A DNA stretch of 64,000 nucleotides from Anaeromyces robustus (taxonomy: Eukaryota; Neocallimastigomycota; Neocallimastigomycetes; Neocallimastigales; Neocallimastigaceae): the NCBI GenBank assembly GCA_002104895.1, contig MCFG01000326.1:2501-66500 (forward strand), given 5' to 3'. The first letter of the stretch is position 1. Each line of letters begins with the position of its first letter. Under the pieces are notes generated by a model. It had not been told where the DNA came from, searched no databases, and was given only the letters and a program-made list of their open reading frames with translations. A program made the translations under genes and the position numbers. This document shows, one piece after another, positions 25,101 to 33,665 of the stretch.

Positions 25101-28100
25101 TCTACTAATAATGAAAATGATGATGAAATATTTAACTTATTAAATAATAATAATAATATAACTAAATTCGATCTTTCATGTAACGTTATTGAAAATAATA
25201 ATGAATATGTAATAACATTTGAATATAATAAAAATATATATGAAGAAAAATTAATTAATAGAATTACAGAAAGTTATGTTGAAATATTTAATTCTATTAA
25301 TAAATATAACGAAAAAATTGAAGAAATAGAATATATAAAATCTGATGAAAAAGAAAAAATTCTATATGAATTTAATAATAATCATTATGATTATGAATTT
25401 AATAAATTATATCATGAAGAATTTAGCAAATTGGCTAAAAAAATTCCAGAAAAATATGCCATAATATTTAATGACCAAAAAATTAGTTATAAAAAGTTAG
25501 ACGAAATGAGTAATTCTTTAGCTCATTTGTTAAGGAAAATGAACGTTAAGAGAGGAGACATTATTCCTATTATTTCTGAACGTTCTTATTACTATATCAT
25601 TGGTATTCTTGGTATTATGAAAAGTGGTGCAGCATTTTTACCTATTGATCCAGAATTTCCTAAAGAACGTATTGAGTATATGATTTCAGAAGTAAATGCT
25701 AATATTTTATTAAAATATATAACAAATACAGAAAATAATGAAAAATTAGATACTAAAAATTATATCATATATTCGTTAGAAATTCATAATTATGATGAAA
25801 ATACAGAGGAAATTCATAATATTAATAATAGCGAAGATATATGTTATACATTATTTACATCAGGTACTACTGGTAAACCAAAAGGTACTTTAATTACACA
25901 TAATAATATTATAAATTATGCTCTTTACAGTCAAACATTTAATGGAAAAGAAAATATATATGGAAATTATTCTATGAATATCTTAGCATTTTCAAAATTT
26001 ACATTTGATATGTCTATTTCAGAAATTTGTTATCCATTATTGAAAGGATATGGAATTGTTTTATCCAATGAAGATGAATTTAATAATCCATCATTATTAA
26101 GTAAATTAATTATTAAATATAATGTTAAAGGTATGTATGCTGTACCTTCTAGAATTGAAAAATATTTAGATATAAGTGAATTTAAGACTGCTATTAAAAA
26201 TGTTAGATGGCTTCTACTTGGTGGTGAAAAATTAACTTATAATCTCATAAACTCTATTATGGATGATAATAATTATACTGAATTAATGAATGGGTATGGT
26301 CCAACAGAAACAACTGTTTGTTGTATATTAAAAAAGATTAATTATAAAAATATTATTGAAAACGCACCTATGTCAATTGGAAAACCATTATGTAATTGTA
26401 AAATATTCATTTTAGATGAAGTTATGAAACCTGTTCCAATTGGTGTAGAAGGTGAAATATATATTGGAGGATATGGTGTAGGAAATGGATATTTAAATCA
26501 TAAAGAACTAACAACAGAAAAGTTTATAAATTGTCCATTTAATACATTAGGCAAAATGTATAAAAGTGGAGATATTGGAAAATGGACAGAAGATGGTGAA
26601 ATTATTTGTTTAGGAAGAAAAGATTTCCAAGTTAAAATTAATGGACAAAGAATAGAACTTGATGAAATAGAAAATGCTGTCAAAGAAATGAAAAATATAA
26701 AGAATTCAGTTGTTTTGTATAAAAATAACGAATATGGAAAAATGTATTTAATTTGTTACTATATTAGTGACATAAACATCAATAGTAAGGAAATCCATGA
26801 TTATTTAAAAAGTAAGCTTCCATTGTATATGGTTCCTAATTATTTCAAAAAAATTGAAAACTACCAATCACAGCTAATGGTAAATTAAATAGAAAAGCAT
26901 TACCAGAACCAAATATTGAAGATTTAATTAAAAAGATATATATAGCACCAAAAACAGAAATTGAAAAAACTATTTGTAAAATCTATAGTAATATATTTAA
27001 TATTGCAGAAAATGAAATAGGAGTAATGAGTGATTTCTTTGAATTAGGTGGTGATAGTTTAAATGTTATTAGAGTATCATCATTAATTGAAAAAGAATTT
27101 AATATTAAAATAAATATAAAAAGTATTCTTACAAATTCAATTATTTATGACTTATGTAAATATATCCAGGAAAGATTAAATCATAATGAAAATTATTTCG
27201 AAAAAAAAATTATAAAAAGATATCATAGTAATAAATTCCCAGTTACATCTCAACAATTAGGTGTATACATTGAATACATGAAAGATACTGAAAGTACTAT
27301 GTATAATGTGCCAAATTCATTTAAATTAAATAAAAATATAAATATTATTAAAATAAAAGAAGGTTTGAATTACATATTTGAGAAACATGAAATATAAAGA
27401 AGTAAGTATTTCGAAAATGAAATTAATGGTAAACCGGAAATATATGGATATATAGATGATGATTGTTCATTAATATTTGAAAATTATACTTACAAAAATG
27501 TTCAATCATTTATCCGACCATTCAATCTATCTAAAGCACCATTAATTCGTGTTGGTTTTATCGAAAATGAAATTTTATTAATTGATATGCATCATATTAT
27601 TTCTGATGGTTTTAGTATTTCAATAATAAAAAGAGAATTAAATGATTATTATAATAATACTATTCTTAATGGATCCAGAAATTCAGTTCAATTCAGTGAT
27701 TATGCTATTAATTGGAATGAAAAGAAAAATAATGGTCTATTTGAAAAACAAATTAAATTCTATAAAGAATTATTTTCTTGTGATTATACTTTAATTAATA
27801 TTCCTATGAAAACTAATAGTACGCAATCTAATGATAAAATAAATACACATAATAATAAATCTACTGGTTTTAATAAAGATATCGATGAGAAAACAAGCCA
27901 ATTAATTAATTTATATATTAAACAAAAAGGAATAAGTAAAACTGCATTTTTCATTAGTATTTATGGTTTTATTTTATCCAAATATAGCAATCAAGACATT
28001 ATTTATAGTTCAATAATGAGTTCTAATCGTAGTAATAATATTATTAACAACATGATTGGTATGTTTGTTAGTACTCAACCATTATTATTAAAATATAACT

Positions 28101-31100
28101 TTGATAATAATTCATTCACTGATATTATAAAAAAGAATATGTCTACTATATATGATATATATAATTATCAAGATGTTTCTTTCTCCGAATTATCAAAATT
28201 ATTAAAATTAGAAAAAGTAAATAATTCATTTATTTATCAACCAAAAGAAATGTTAAAAAGCAATTTAGAAAATACAATTTTCAATAATGATATATTACCA
28301 ATAAATTCATTGTTTAAAGATCAAAGAATATATAATAAATATGATAAAAAGTTTGATATAACATTTAGTGTTGTTGAGAAAGAAAATAACTATTTAGTAT
28401 CTATTGATTTTAATGATAAATTATATGATGCAAAAACTATTAATAATATTCTAAATAGTTATATAGAAGTTATAAATAATATCAATAGTTTTGACAAAAG
28501 TATAAATGAAATTGATTACATTCCTGAACAAAGATAAAATTATAAATGAATTTAATAATGATATCGATTACAGTGATTGTAATAAATTATATCATGAAGA
28601 ATTTAGTAAAATTGCAAGGAAAATTCCTGAAAAATGTGCAGTTATTTTCAATGAGACTAAATTAACTTATAGAGAATTAGAAATGATGTCTAATTCTTTA
28701 GCCTATTTCTTAAAACAACAAGGTGTATGTAGAAATGATATTATTCCTATCATTACTGAACGTTCCATTTATTATATAATTGGCTCATTGGCCATTTCAA
28801 AAGCAGGAGGTGCATTTTTACCGATTGATAAAAAATTACCAATTGATCGTATTCAATTTATTTTAAATGAAGTAAATCCAAATATTATTTTATTCCAAAA
28901 CGTAAATGATATTATTAATTCATTAAATGAAGCTAATAAGGCTCATAAAAGTGATAATGATATTTATAATATGTATGATTTAGAAAAGCATAACTACAAA
29001 TTAAATACAGATTCAATTATAAATTCTAATGAACCAGATGATACTTGTTATGTATTATTTACATCTGGTACAACAGGTAAACCAAAAGGTGCCTTAGTTA
29101 GTCATTTTAACATTTATAATAATATCAGAGAATTCAATCAAGGAAACAATAGTTTATGCGTTTACAACTTCCTCAAACGTGATAAGGTTAATAACGTATT
29201 AGGATTAACAAACTTTTCATTTGATATCTCTCATAATGAAATTATGTTAAGTTTAATTCATGGTTTAACTATCGTATTAGTAGATGATCAATTAAGTAAT
29301 GATATTCCTTTATTAAGTAAATATATTGCTGATAATCATGTTGAATTTATTAATACAACACCAACCAGATTTAAGCTCTTCATGGAAGAAAACAAATTTA
29401 AAGAAGTTTTGAAACTTATAAAATCTATCGTTTTCATTGGAGAAGAATTACCTTTAGATTTATGTAAAACTATTCATCAATATTCCAATTGTAAAATCTA
29501 TAATGGTTATGGTCCAACAGAGTGTACGGTTACTTGTTCATATAAAGAAATAAATGAAACAAAGGAAGAAAAAATCACCATAGGTAAACCTCAATGTAAT
29601 TATACGATATATATATTAGATAAATACTTAAAACCAGTACCAATTGGAGTTGAAGGAGAAATTTTAATTGGAGGATATGGTGTTGGTAAAGGATATCTTA
29701 ATCGTGAGGAATTAACAAATGAGAAATTTATTAAATGTCCATTTACTGATGGTACTGACAAACATAAAAAATTAATGTATAGAACTGGAGATCTCGGAAA
29801 ATGGACTGAAAATGGTGAAATTGAATATTTAGGTAGAATGGATTTCCAAATCAAAATTAATGGTCAAAGAATTGAATTAGGAGAAATAGAGAATGTTGTA
29901 GAAGAAATAGAAGAAATTGAACATTCAGTAGTGATTGACAGTATTAGAAAAGAAACCGGAGAAAAATTCTTAATATGTTATTATATGTTAAAGAAAAATA
30001 AAAATGAAATCCATGGTAAAAACATAAGAGAATATTTGAAGAAAAAGTTACCACTATATATGGTACCTAATTATTACAAACAAATTAATGTAATTCCATT
30101 AACTACAAGTGGAAAGTTAAATAGAAAAGAATTACCATTACCAGATATAAAAGATATGATTATAGAACAATATATTGCACCTGAAACAGAAATTGAAAAG
30201 AGTGTTTGTGAAATTTATAGTAAGATATTTAATATTCCAATAGAAAATATTGGTGTAACAAGTGATTTCTTTGAGTTAGGTGGTGATAGTATGATGGCTA
30301 TTCGTATTATAGCAATTATAAGACAAACATTTAACATTAAATTGAGTATCAAACATATTATGGATAATTCAACTCCAAAACGTTTAGGTCATTACATTGA
30401 AACATTGAAAAATAATAAAGATAATCAAATTGAAGTTATTAAAAGATATAACAAAGAAGAATTTCCAATTACTTCAACCTATTCTAGTATTCCACTTAAT
30501 AATTCAAAAGATATTAAATTCGATTTATATAATAATTGTTCAAACATGTGCAGATATTATAAGATAAATACTATTAATATTGATAAAATTAGAGACGCCT
30601 TCAATTATATAATAAATAGACATGAAATATTAAAAACTCAATTTGTTAAAAAGAACATTAATGATAATGAAACTATAGTTGGTAAAATAAATAAAAATGC
30701 TGTAATAGAAATTGAGCATTATTCATTCGAAAACTTTGATAAATTTATAAGGCCATTTAACCTTACAAAGGATATTTTAATAAGAGTTGGTTTAATTGAA
30801 AACTCCATTTTAATGATTGATATTAATCATATTATAGGTGATGGATATTCTTTCACTATTTTAATGAAAGAATTAAGTCAATTTTATAATGGTGAAAAAT
30901 TAAATGAATTACCAATTCAATATAGTGATTATGCTATCTACTATGATAAGAAAATAAACTCTGTTGATCTTTCTAAACAGATGAAGTATTATTCATCATT
31001 ATTTAATGAACCATGTGATGAAATACTTTTACAACAAAGAAAACAGTCATTAGTAAATTCAAATAAAAAAGAATATGGTCGATTTACAATTAATACTGAT

Positions 31101-31872
31101 GAAACCACTTATCATAAAATTAATAAAATTATTAAAGAGAATAATTTATCAAAAACTGCCTTTTTCTTATCTGTATATAGTTTAGTTCTTTCTTTCTATT
31201 CTGGAAAGAAAAATATATTTTCATCCATTGTAAGTACAAATAGAACAAATGCTTACACAGAAAACTTAATAGGTTTATTTGCAAGATATGTTCCTATCCT
31301 TATTAAAGTTGAAAATATTCATTTAATAGATTTAATAAAACAATGTATGGATATTATATTAAATGCTTATGAATCTGATATACCTTATTATATTATATCA
31401 GAAAAATTAAATTTACCACAATGCAATTCCTTATTCCAATTTGATCCTTATGTTCTTTATAAAAATGAACAAGATCTTTTTAAAGGAATATATCCAAATG
31501 AATTATATGAAAAATATAAAAAAGATGATAATCTTATAAAATTAATAGATCAAAATCCTCAAATTACTTCAGACTTTATTTGCTTTGTAAATGAAAAAGA
31601 AAACAGTTATGACATTATATTAAGATATAATAAAGTATTATATGAAGAATGTTGGATAAAAGAAATTATGAATTCTTTCCTTTCAATTATTAAAGATGAA
31701 AATAATATTGCTAAAAATATAAATGATATCATTAAAGAAAAATTAGTTAGAAATTATAATTATTCTTTAGGAGCAATAGATGATCAACCTCAACTTAAAA
31801 AAAATATTACTACTCAAAAAGAAAATAATAATAATAATAATAATAATATAAAACTAACAAACATTAATAATG

Positions 31873-31911
<39 letters not shown>

Positions 31912-32045
31912 GTAATAATAATAATAACATTAATAGAAGTAACAGCAACAAATACAATAAAAAAAATAATAATGTAAGAAAAGGTTTTAACAATATTCGT
32001 AAAAAGGTTAAAAAGTCTATATTATATATATTTAAAAAAAGATGA
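11878..32045 (+). CDS. hexamodular non-ribosomal peptide synthetase locus (six frame segments)
   Basis: One continuous NRPS-coding stretch, most likely a single gene. Architecture: half-C, A1-T1, C2-A2-T2, C3-A3-T3, C4-A4-T4, C5-A5-T5, C6-A6-T6, terminal C7, Asn-rich basic tail. Each A domain carries the A3 core (SGTTGKPKG or SGSTGKPKG) and each T domain has LGGDS, the phosphopantetheine site. There are no epimerase, methyltransferase, thioesterase or reductase domains, so a C7-mediated release is likely. There are no introns in 20 kb, although neighbouring host genes have many; together with the bacterial-style modules this points to horizontal origin. The frame is interrupted about 19030 (shift), 24399 (stop), 26860 (shift), 27395 (stop) and 28530 (shift). 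These may be consensus errors or real decay. The product is unknown. Confidence 0.9.
19077..24401 (+). CDS. NRPS segment 2: A3-T3, C4-A4-T4, start of C5
   Basis: The family-like frame begins upstream of this ATG, near 19030, so the ATG is not a true start. A3 has SGSTGKPKG, VYGPTET and YKTGDLG; T3 has LGGDSFNA. C4 follows with HHIISDG at about 21250. A4 has SGTTGKPKG, GYGPTEC and YRTGDLG; T4 has LGGDSLNA. C5 begins near 24090. Compared with its sister C domains, C5 lacks roughly a dozen residues just before its KHKILRSKY segment, an in-frame loss. The segment closes at a TAA in a place where the sisters read 'NEILLIDMHH'; the same frame continues directly after it. Confidence 0.9.
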   Translation: MAKKYSDKCALVCENVEITYRNLDEMSNSLAHYLRKQNIGRGDIVPIICERSYYFVVGILGIMKSGAAYLPIDPEFPRDRIEYMINEVHAKFILKYITDTKNNNKIKFENIQEYSLKDHHYNENITEINNVNESNDLCYILFTSGSTGKPKGTLISHNNLINYCLYTQRYKGKEENDIYGMEFDDVLAICKFTHDISIGEINYPLLRGSRIILSNDDEFNNPERLSDLIIKYHVKYIFTVPSRINNYMTNEKFSKSIRNVKWILLGGEKIDRQIVKILQSNMNGKVLSVYGPTETSVVSNIKILDNMDDDNNKITVGKPLCNFRMYILDKYLKPVPIGIEGEICIAGYGVGKGYLNREELTKEKYVDCPYYSINGKPEIMYKTGDLGKWTEEGEIICLGRQDFQLKIRGQRIELGEIENTIKEIEGIENSIVINKTDENGDTYLIGYYISPEDITILEIKKYLSNKLPMYMIPRFFKRIIELPLTINGKLDKKALPELDRNELLKEQYILPETDTEKAICKIYSSVFNINENEIGKMSDFYELGGDSFNAIRIELEIEKALNIKINIKEILNNSLLCNLAKHIEEIKKANNSTNSVEIIKTNNRKEFPITSQQLGVYIDSIKNPDSIIYNIPSSYKLSSNIDIEKIKEAFNILFEKQEILRSKYHEKEINGKTEIYGFIDDHCSLSFENYTFENVNSFIRPFNLSEAPLIRVGFINNEILLIDMHHIISDGMTMSLIHKELTNYYNNREIEDLEVQFSDYAIYVDKKKKGGYYKKHFEFYKEMFSNDYELLNIPKKEVMSKVSTLNEIKITSRNISKNIDKITSDNINKFIQSNNITKTALFLTIYGFILSKYSGQDIIYTSIISSNRNNHYISNMIGMFATTQPILLKYNDEMKSLLDITKINMNTLMNLYDYQDISFSELINQLKLKNINNSFVYQPKSLFISERNALLTEINEFSNSDMKVLNNTNELKLYISLNIIETDSSYIISIDYNQELYNDKIIQNIMNSYIKLLNNVNIYNKELNRIDYLSKEEKDKIINDFNSDMNYYHINNLYHEEFRKMAEKFPEKIALTFNNIHFTYKELDEMTNSLAHFLRDKGIKRNDIIPIISERSYLYVISTLAISKAGGAFLPIDKKLPIERIKLILEDVHPQIILFYNTEYIISQLERNVYNIYDLSKHNYKINTIAISNVNEPDDTCYVLFTSGTTGKPKGALISHFNIYNYVRSFNNDSDSDKNKENFCIYNLFIKKNNIRNMLAVSNFSFDVSHIEITLCMVHGLNLVLVDDIKSNDISLLAKYITDKGVDFINTTPTRFKLFMENDEFKKASKIVKAVVLTGEDLPINLCLEMNKYSDCKIYNGYGPTECAVDCSFKEIVVDEKKKITIGKPLCNCKIYILDKCLNPVPIGVEGEIFIGGFGVGKGYLNRKELTKEKFIFNPFNYTHDAHNKIMYRTGDLGKWTENGEVEYLGRIDFQVKIHGQRIELSEIESIINEIDSVKQCIVIDKMKENGDKYLVCYYVEEKNINGREIRNYLIKKLPMYMIPNYFKKIVTIPLTSNGKLNKKELPEPSFENNVTEKYKAPETEIEKLICKIYSKIFNIHENEIGKLSDFFELGGDSLNAIRMSSMIEKELNIKLNIKDILNNSLLCDLSEYIENIMKQENDIYQIKTIKKYDVNEFQITSQQLGVYLDSIKNEDSIIYNMPISLKNGFKVIFKKHKILRSKYIEKEINGKTEIYGIIEDNCSLEFEKYNHNNVNKFVRPFNLTVAPLIRIGFIENE
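24405..26888 (+). CDS. NRPS segment 3: rest of C5, A5
   Basis: Same frame as the previous segment after one stop codon. It opens in C5 at the active-site motif (HHIIGDG, about 24417), so the ATG is internal and not a real start. A5 runs from about 25410 with SGTTGKPKG, GYGPTET, YKSGDIG and GRKDFQVKINGQR. The frame is lost near 26860, inside the A10 region, where the sister domains read LTxNGKL. A5 belongs to the same class as A1 and A3. Confidence 0.9.
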   Translation: MIDMHHIIGDGVTFSILKNEINQFYEEGYINDIDIQYSDYAIHLTSKKNSSDYIKQIEYYKSIFNCEYSLLNLPKKENIKKDSELPNNNIIIGNLTRKINKKTTATINKYIKENNITKTAFFLSLYGYILSKYSGQNIIYTSIITNNKNNRYIQDMVGMFASTQPILLKYNNKFSMLQKIKEHMKIFLDIYDNMNISFAEINKNLKLENVNNAFIYQPKFANNTLKEYNSIFSTNNENDDEIFNLLNNNNNITKFDLSCNVIENNNEYVITFEYNKNIYEEKLINRITESYVEIFNSINKYNEKIEEIEYIKSDEKEKILYEFNNNHYDYEFNKLYHEEFSKLAKKIPEKYAIIFNDQKISYKKLDEMSNSLAHLLRKMNVKRGDIIPIISERSYYYIIGILGIMKSGAAFLPIDPEFPKERIEYMISEVNANILLKYITNTENNEKLDTKNYIIYSLEIHNYDENTEEIHNINNSEDICYTLFTSGTTGKPKGTLITHNNIINYALYSQTFNGKENIYGNYSMNILAFSKFTFDMSISEICYPLLKGYGIVLSNEDEFNNPSLLSKLIIKYNVKGMYAVPSRIEKYLDISEFKTAIKNVRWLLLGGEKLTYNLINSIMDDNNYTELMNGYGPTETTVCCILKKINYKNIIENAPMSIGKPLCNCKIFILDEVMKPVPIGVEGEIYIGGYGVGNGYLNHKELTTEKFINCPFNTLGKMYKSGDIGKWTEDGEIICLGRKDFQVKINGQRIELDEIENAVKEMKNIKNSVVLYKNNEYGKMYLICYYISDININSKEIHDYLKSKLPLYMVPNYFKKIENYQSQLMVN
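26861..27397 (+). CDS. NRPS segment 4: end of A5, T5, start of C6
   Basis: From 26861 the frame reads LPITANGKLNRKALPEP (A10), then T5 with FFELGGDSLN and the N-terminal part of C6 (FPVTSQQLGVYIEYMK). There is no start codon at its head; it is a continuation in another frame. It ends at a TAA where sister C domains read 'EILRSKY', and the same frame continues past it. Confidence 0.88.
   Translation, partial: LPITANGKLNRKALPEPNIEDLIKKIYIAPKTEIEKTICKIYSNIFNIAENEIGVMSDFFELGGDSLNVIRVSSLIEKEFNIKINIKSILTNSIIYDLCKYIQERLNHNENYFEKKIIKRYHSNKFPVTSQQLGVYIEYMKDTESTMYNVPNSFKLNKNINIIKIKEGLNYIFEKHEI
27398..28537 (+). CDS. NRPS segment 5: rest of C6
   Basis: It continues in the same frame after the stop at 27395-27397. 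C6 shows RSKYFENEING, then HHIISDG at about 27590, QFSDYAINW and a normal C-terminal half ending IDYIPEQ. C6 is most like C2 (shared AI-WN-KKNNG-F pattern), matching the similarity of the modules they precede. The frame shifts again near 28530. Confidence 0.88.
   Translation, partial: RSKYFENEINGKPEIYGYIDDDCSLIFENYTYKNVQSFIRPFNLSKAPLIRVGFIENEILLIDMHHIISDGFSISIIKRELNDYYNNTILNGSRNSVQFSDYAINWNEKKNNGLFEKQIKFYKELFSCDYTLINIPMKTNSTQSNDKINTHNNKSTGFNKDIDEKTSQLINLYIKQKGISKTAFFISIYGFILSKYSNQDIIYSSIMSSNRSNNIINNMIGMFVSTQPLLLKYNFDNNSFTDIIKKNMSTIYDIYNYQDVSFSELSKLLKLEKVNNSFIYQPKEMLKSNLENTIFNNDILPINSLFKDQRIYNKYDKKFDITFSVVEKENNYLVSIDFNDKLYDAKTINNILNSYIEVINNINSFDKSINEIDYIPEQR
28506..32045 (+). CDS. NRPS segment 6: A6-T6, terminal C7, Asn-rich basic tail
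   Basis: The family-like frame starts near 28530. A6 has SGTTGKPKG, GYGPTEC, YRTGDLG and GRMDFQIKINGQR; T6 has LGGDSMMA at about 30280. C7 (about 30460-31730) is divergent. Its active-site motif reads NHIIGDG, keeping the second, catalytic His while the first is Asn. A condensation-like domain at the end of an NRPS without thioesterase is known in fungi as a macrocyclising C domain; this role is inferred here. The last ~100 residues are Asn repeats followed by a Lys/Arg-rich tail (KKVKKSILYIFKKR), resembling host low-complexity sequence rather than an enzyme domain. Confidence 0.9.
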
Positions 32046-32453
32046 ATACACAAAAATATATTTTTATCATATAAAAAAATTACTTCAAAAATTTAAAATA
32101 TAATAATATTGATATAAAAATTATAAAAATGTAATAATAAATAATTATAATTATATTACTGTTATTATTACAACAACTACTACTACTACTACTACTACTA
32201 CAATTATTAATATTAATTATAATTAATTATTAACATTACATTTTTTTTTAAAAAAATGTTTATTACTAATATATTTATAATATAATAGTAATAATCAGTT
32301 ATTTAAAGCAAAATATATATATAAAAAATAAATATTATTATATAAATAATATTTATTTATTATTTGTACAAAATAAAAAAATCAAAAATAATAACAAATA
32401 ACAATAATAATAATAATAATAATAATAATAAACAATACTAAATAATAATACTA

Positions 32454-32495
<42 letters not shown>

Positions 32496-32940
32496 CAATA
32501 ATAATAATAAACAATAATAATAATAATAAACAATAATACTAAATAATAATACTAAATAATAACAATAATAATAATAATAATAATAATTAAGAATATTATT
32601 TTTACTAGAGAGAATAATTCAAATAATATACTTAATTATGTGATTTAAATAATAGAAAAATTTAAAAATCTCTAAAAAATAATTTATTAAAAAAAAAATA
32701 AAAAATAAAATAAAAAAAAAAATTGAATAAATTAAAATAAAATTAATATATAAATAAATAAATAATTTAAAATAAAATTAATATTTAAATAAATAAATTA
32801 TGTATGTTAATATATAATTTTGATAAATATATTTTATTTTTGTTGTATATAATATTATGATATTTAAACATAAAAATATTTGAAAAGATTAAATATATTT
32901 CAATATTTATTTTTAGTAAGAAAAAATACATATTATTGAA
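32046..32940. other. gene-free spacer with microsatellites
   Basis: A/T-rich. It includes a (CTA)n run near 32176-32202 and (AAT)n / AACAAT-type tracts at about 32390-32590. Nothing coding was recognised. The 3' end signals of the peptide synthetase should lie here. Confidence 0.7.
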
Positions 32941-32944
32941 AATA

Positions 32945-33160
32945 TTTACACTATTTGAAGTACAGTTGTCTTTTTGTTCTTTAACTACATTTTTTAAGCA
33001 ACTACAAAATTAGTTTCATTAACTTATCTTTTATAAAATTTAGCCCATTCATCTAGAAATTAAAATAGCATAAATAAGTTGTCCATTTTTTAAAGAACCA
33101 ATAATATGACTATTGTATTTGGATTTTTTCTAATATTTAATGAAATATTAACTTTAACTT
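32945..33160 (-). pseudogene. relic of an SH3b-domain gene (lysozyme paralogue)
   Basis: Minus-strand translation in shifting frames gives VNISLNIRKNPNT, IGSLKNGQLIYA and a WxKFYK-like stretch. This matches the first SH3b repeat of the intact lysozyme at 34590-35612 (YLNIRSGPGT, VGSLSNNNVIYG, WIKFYKGYV). Stops and frame changes show it is dead. The lysozyme domain itself was not found. It lies 1.5 kb downstream of the intact gene in the same orientation, so an old tandem duplication is likely. Confidence 0.65.
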
Positions 33161-33665
33161 TTTACTAGCTAAGCAATAATTAATAATACTAATAACTTTT
33201 TACTAGCTAAGCATATATTACAATAATTAATAATACTAATAACTTTTTACTAGCTAAGCATATATTACAATAATTAATAATACTAATAACTTTTTACTAG
33301 CTAAGCATATATTACAATAATTAATAATACTAATAACTTTTTACTAGCTAAACATATATTACAATAATTAATAATACTAATAACTTTTTACTAGCTAAGC
33401 ATATATTACAATAATTAATAATACTAATAACTTTTTACTAGCTAAGCATATATTACAATAATTAATAATACTAATAACTTTTTACTAGCTAAACATATAT
33501 TACAATAATTAATAATACTAATAACTTTTTACTAGCTAAGCATATATTACAATAATTAATAATACTAATAACTTTTTACTAGCTAAGTATATATTACAAT
33601 AATTAATAATACTAATAACTTTTTACTAGCTAAGCATATATTACAATAATTAATAATACTAATAA
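33155..33665. repeat. 47-bp tandem repeat, ~11 copies
   Basis: The unit begins aactttttactagctaag and continues with a short cat/tattacaataattaat segment. Copies are near-identical, with single variants (aacat, agtat) in copies 5, 8 and 10; the first copy lacks about 9 bp. The array abuts the SH3b relic, and its first unit merges with the relic's 5' edge. No unique spacers separate the units, so it is a minisatellite. Confidence 0.95.

Noticed and set aside
24399-27397. Stop-codon reassignment (TAA read as sense) in this organism
   Set aside because: Only two such sites occur, URM1, the lysozyme, URB2 and the protease all end normally at TAA, and shifts in other genes favour indels or decay.
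11878-32045. Several separate synthetase genes in an operon-like row
   Set aside because: Each internal 'start' falls inside a domain and neighbouring segments continue the same domain, so one interrupted gene fits better.
31814-32053. Minus-strand poly-Leu frame
   Set aside because: Antisense of the Asn-rich tail of the synthetase.
33155-33665. CRISPR-like array
   Set aside because: Units are contiguous 47-mers with no unique spacers, in a eukaryotic setting; it is a minisatellite.
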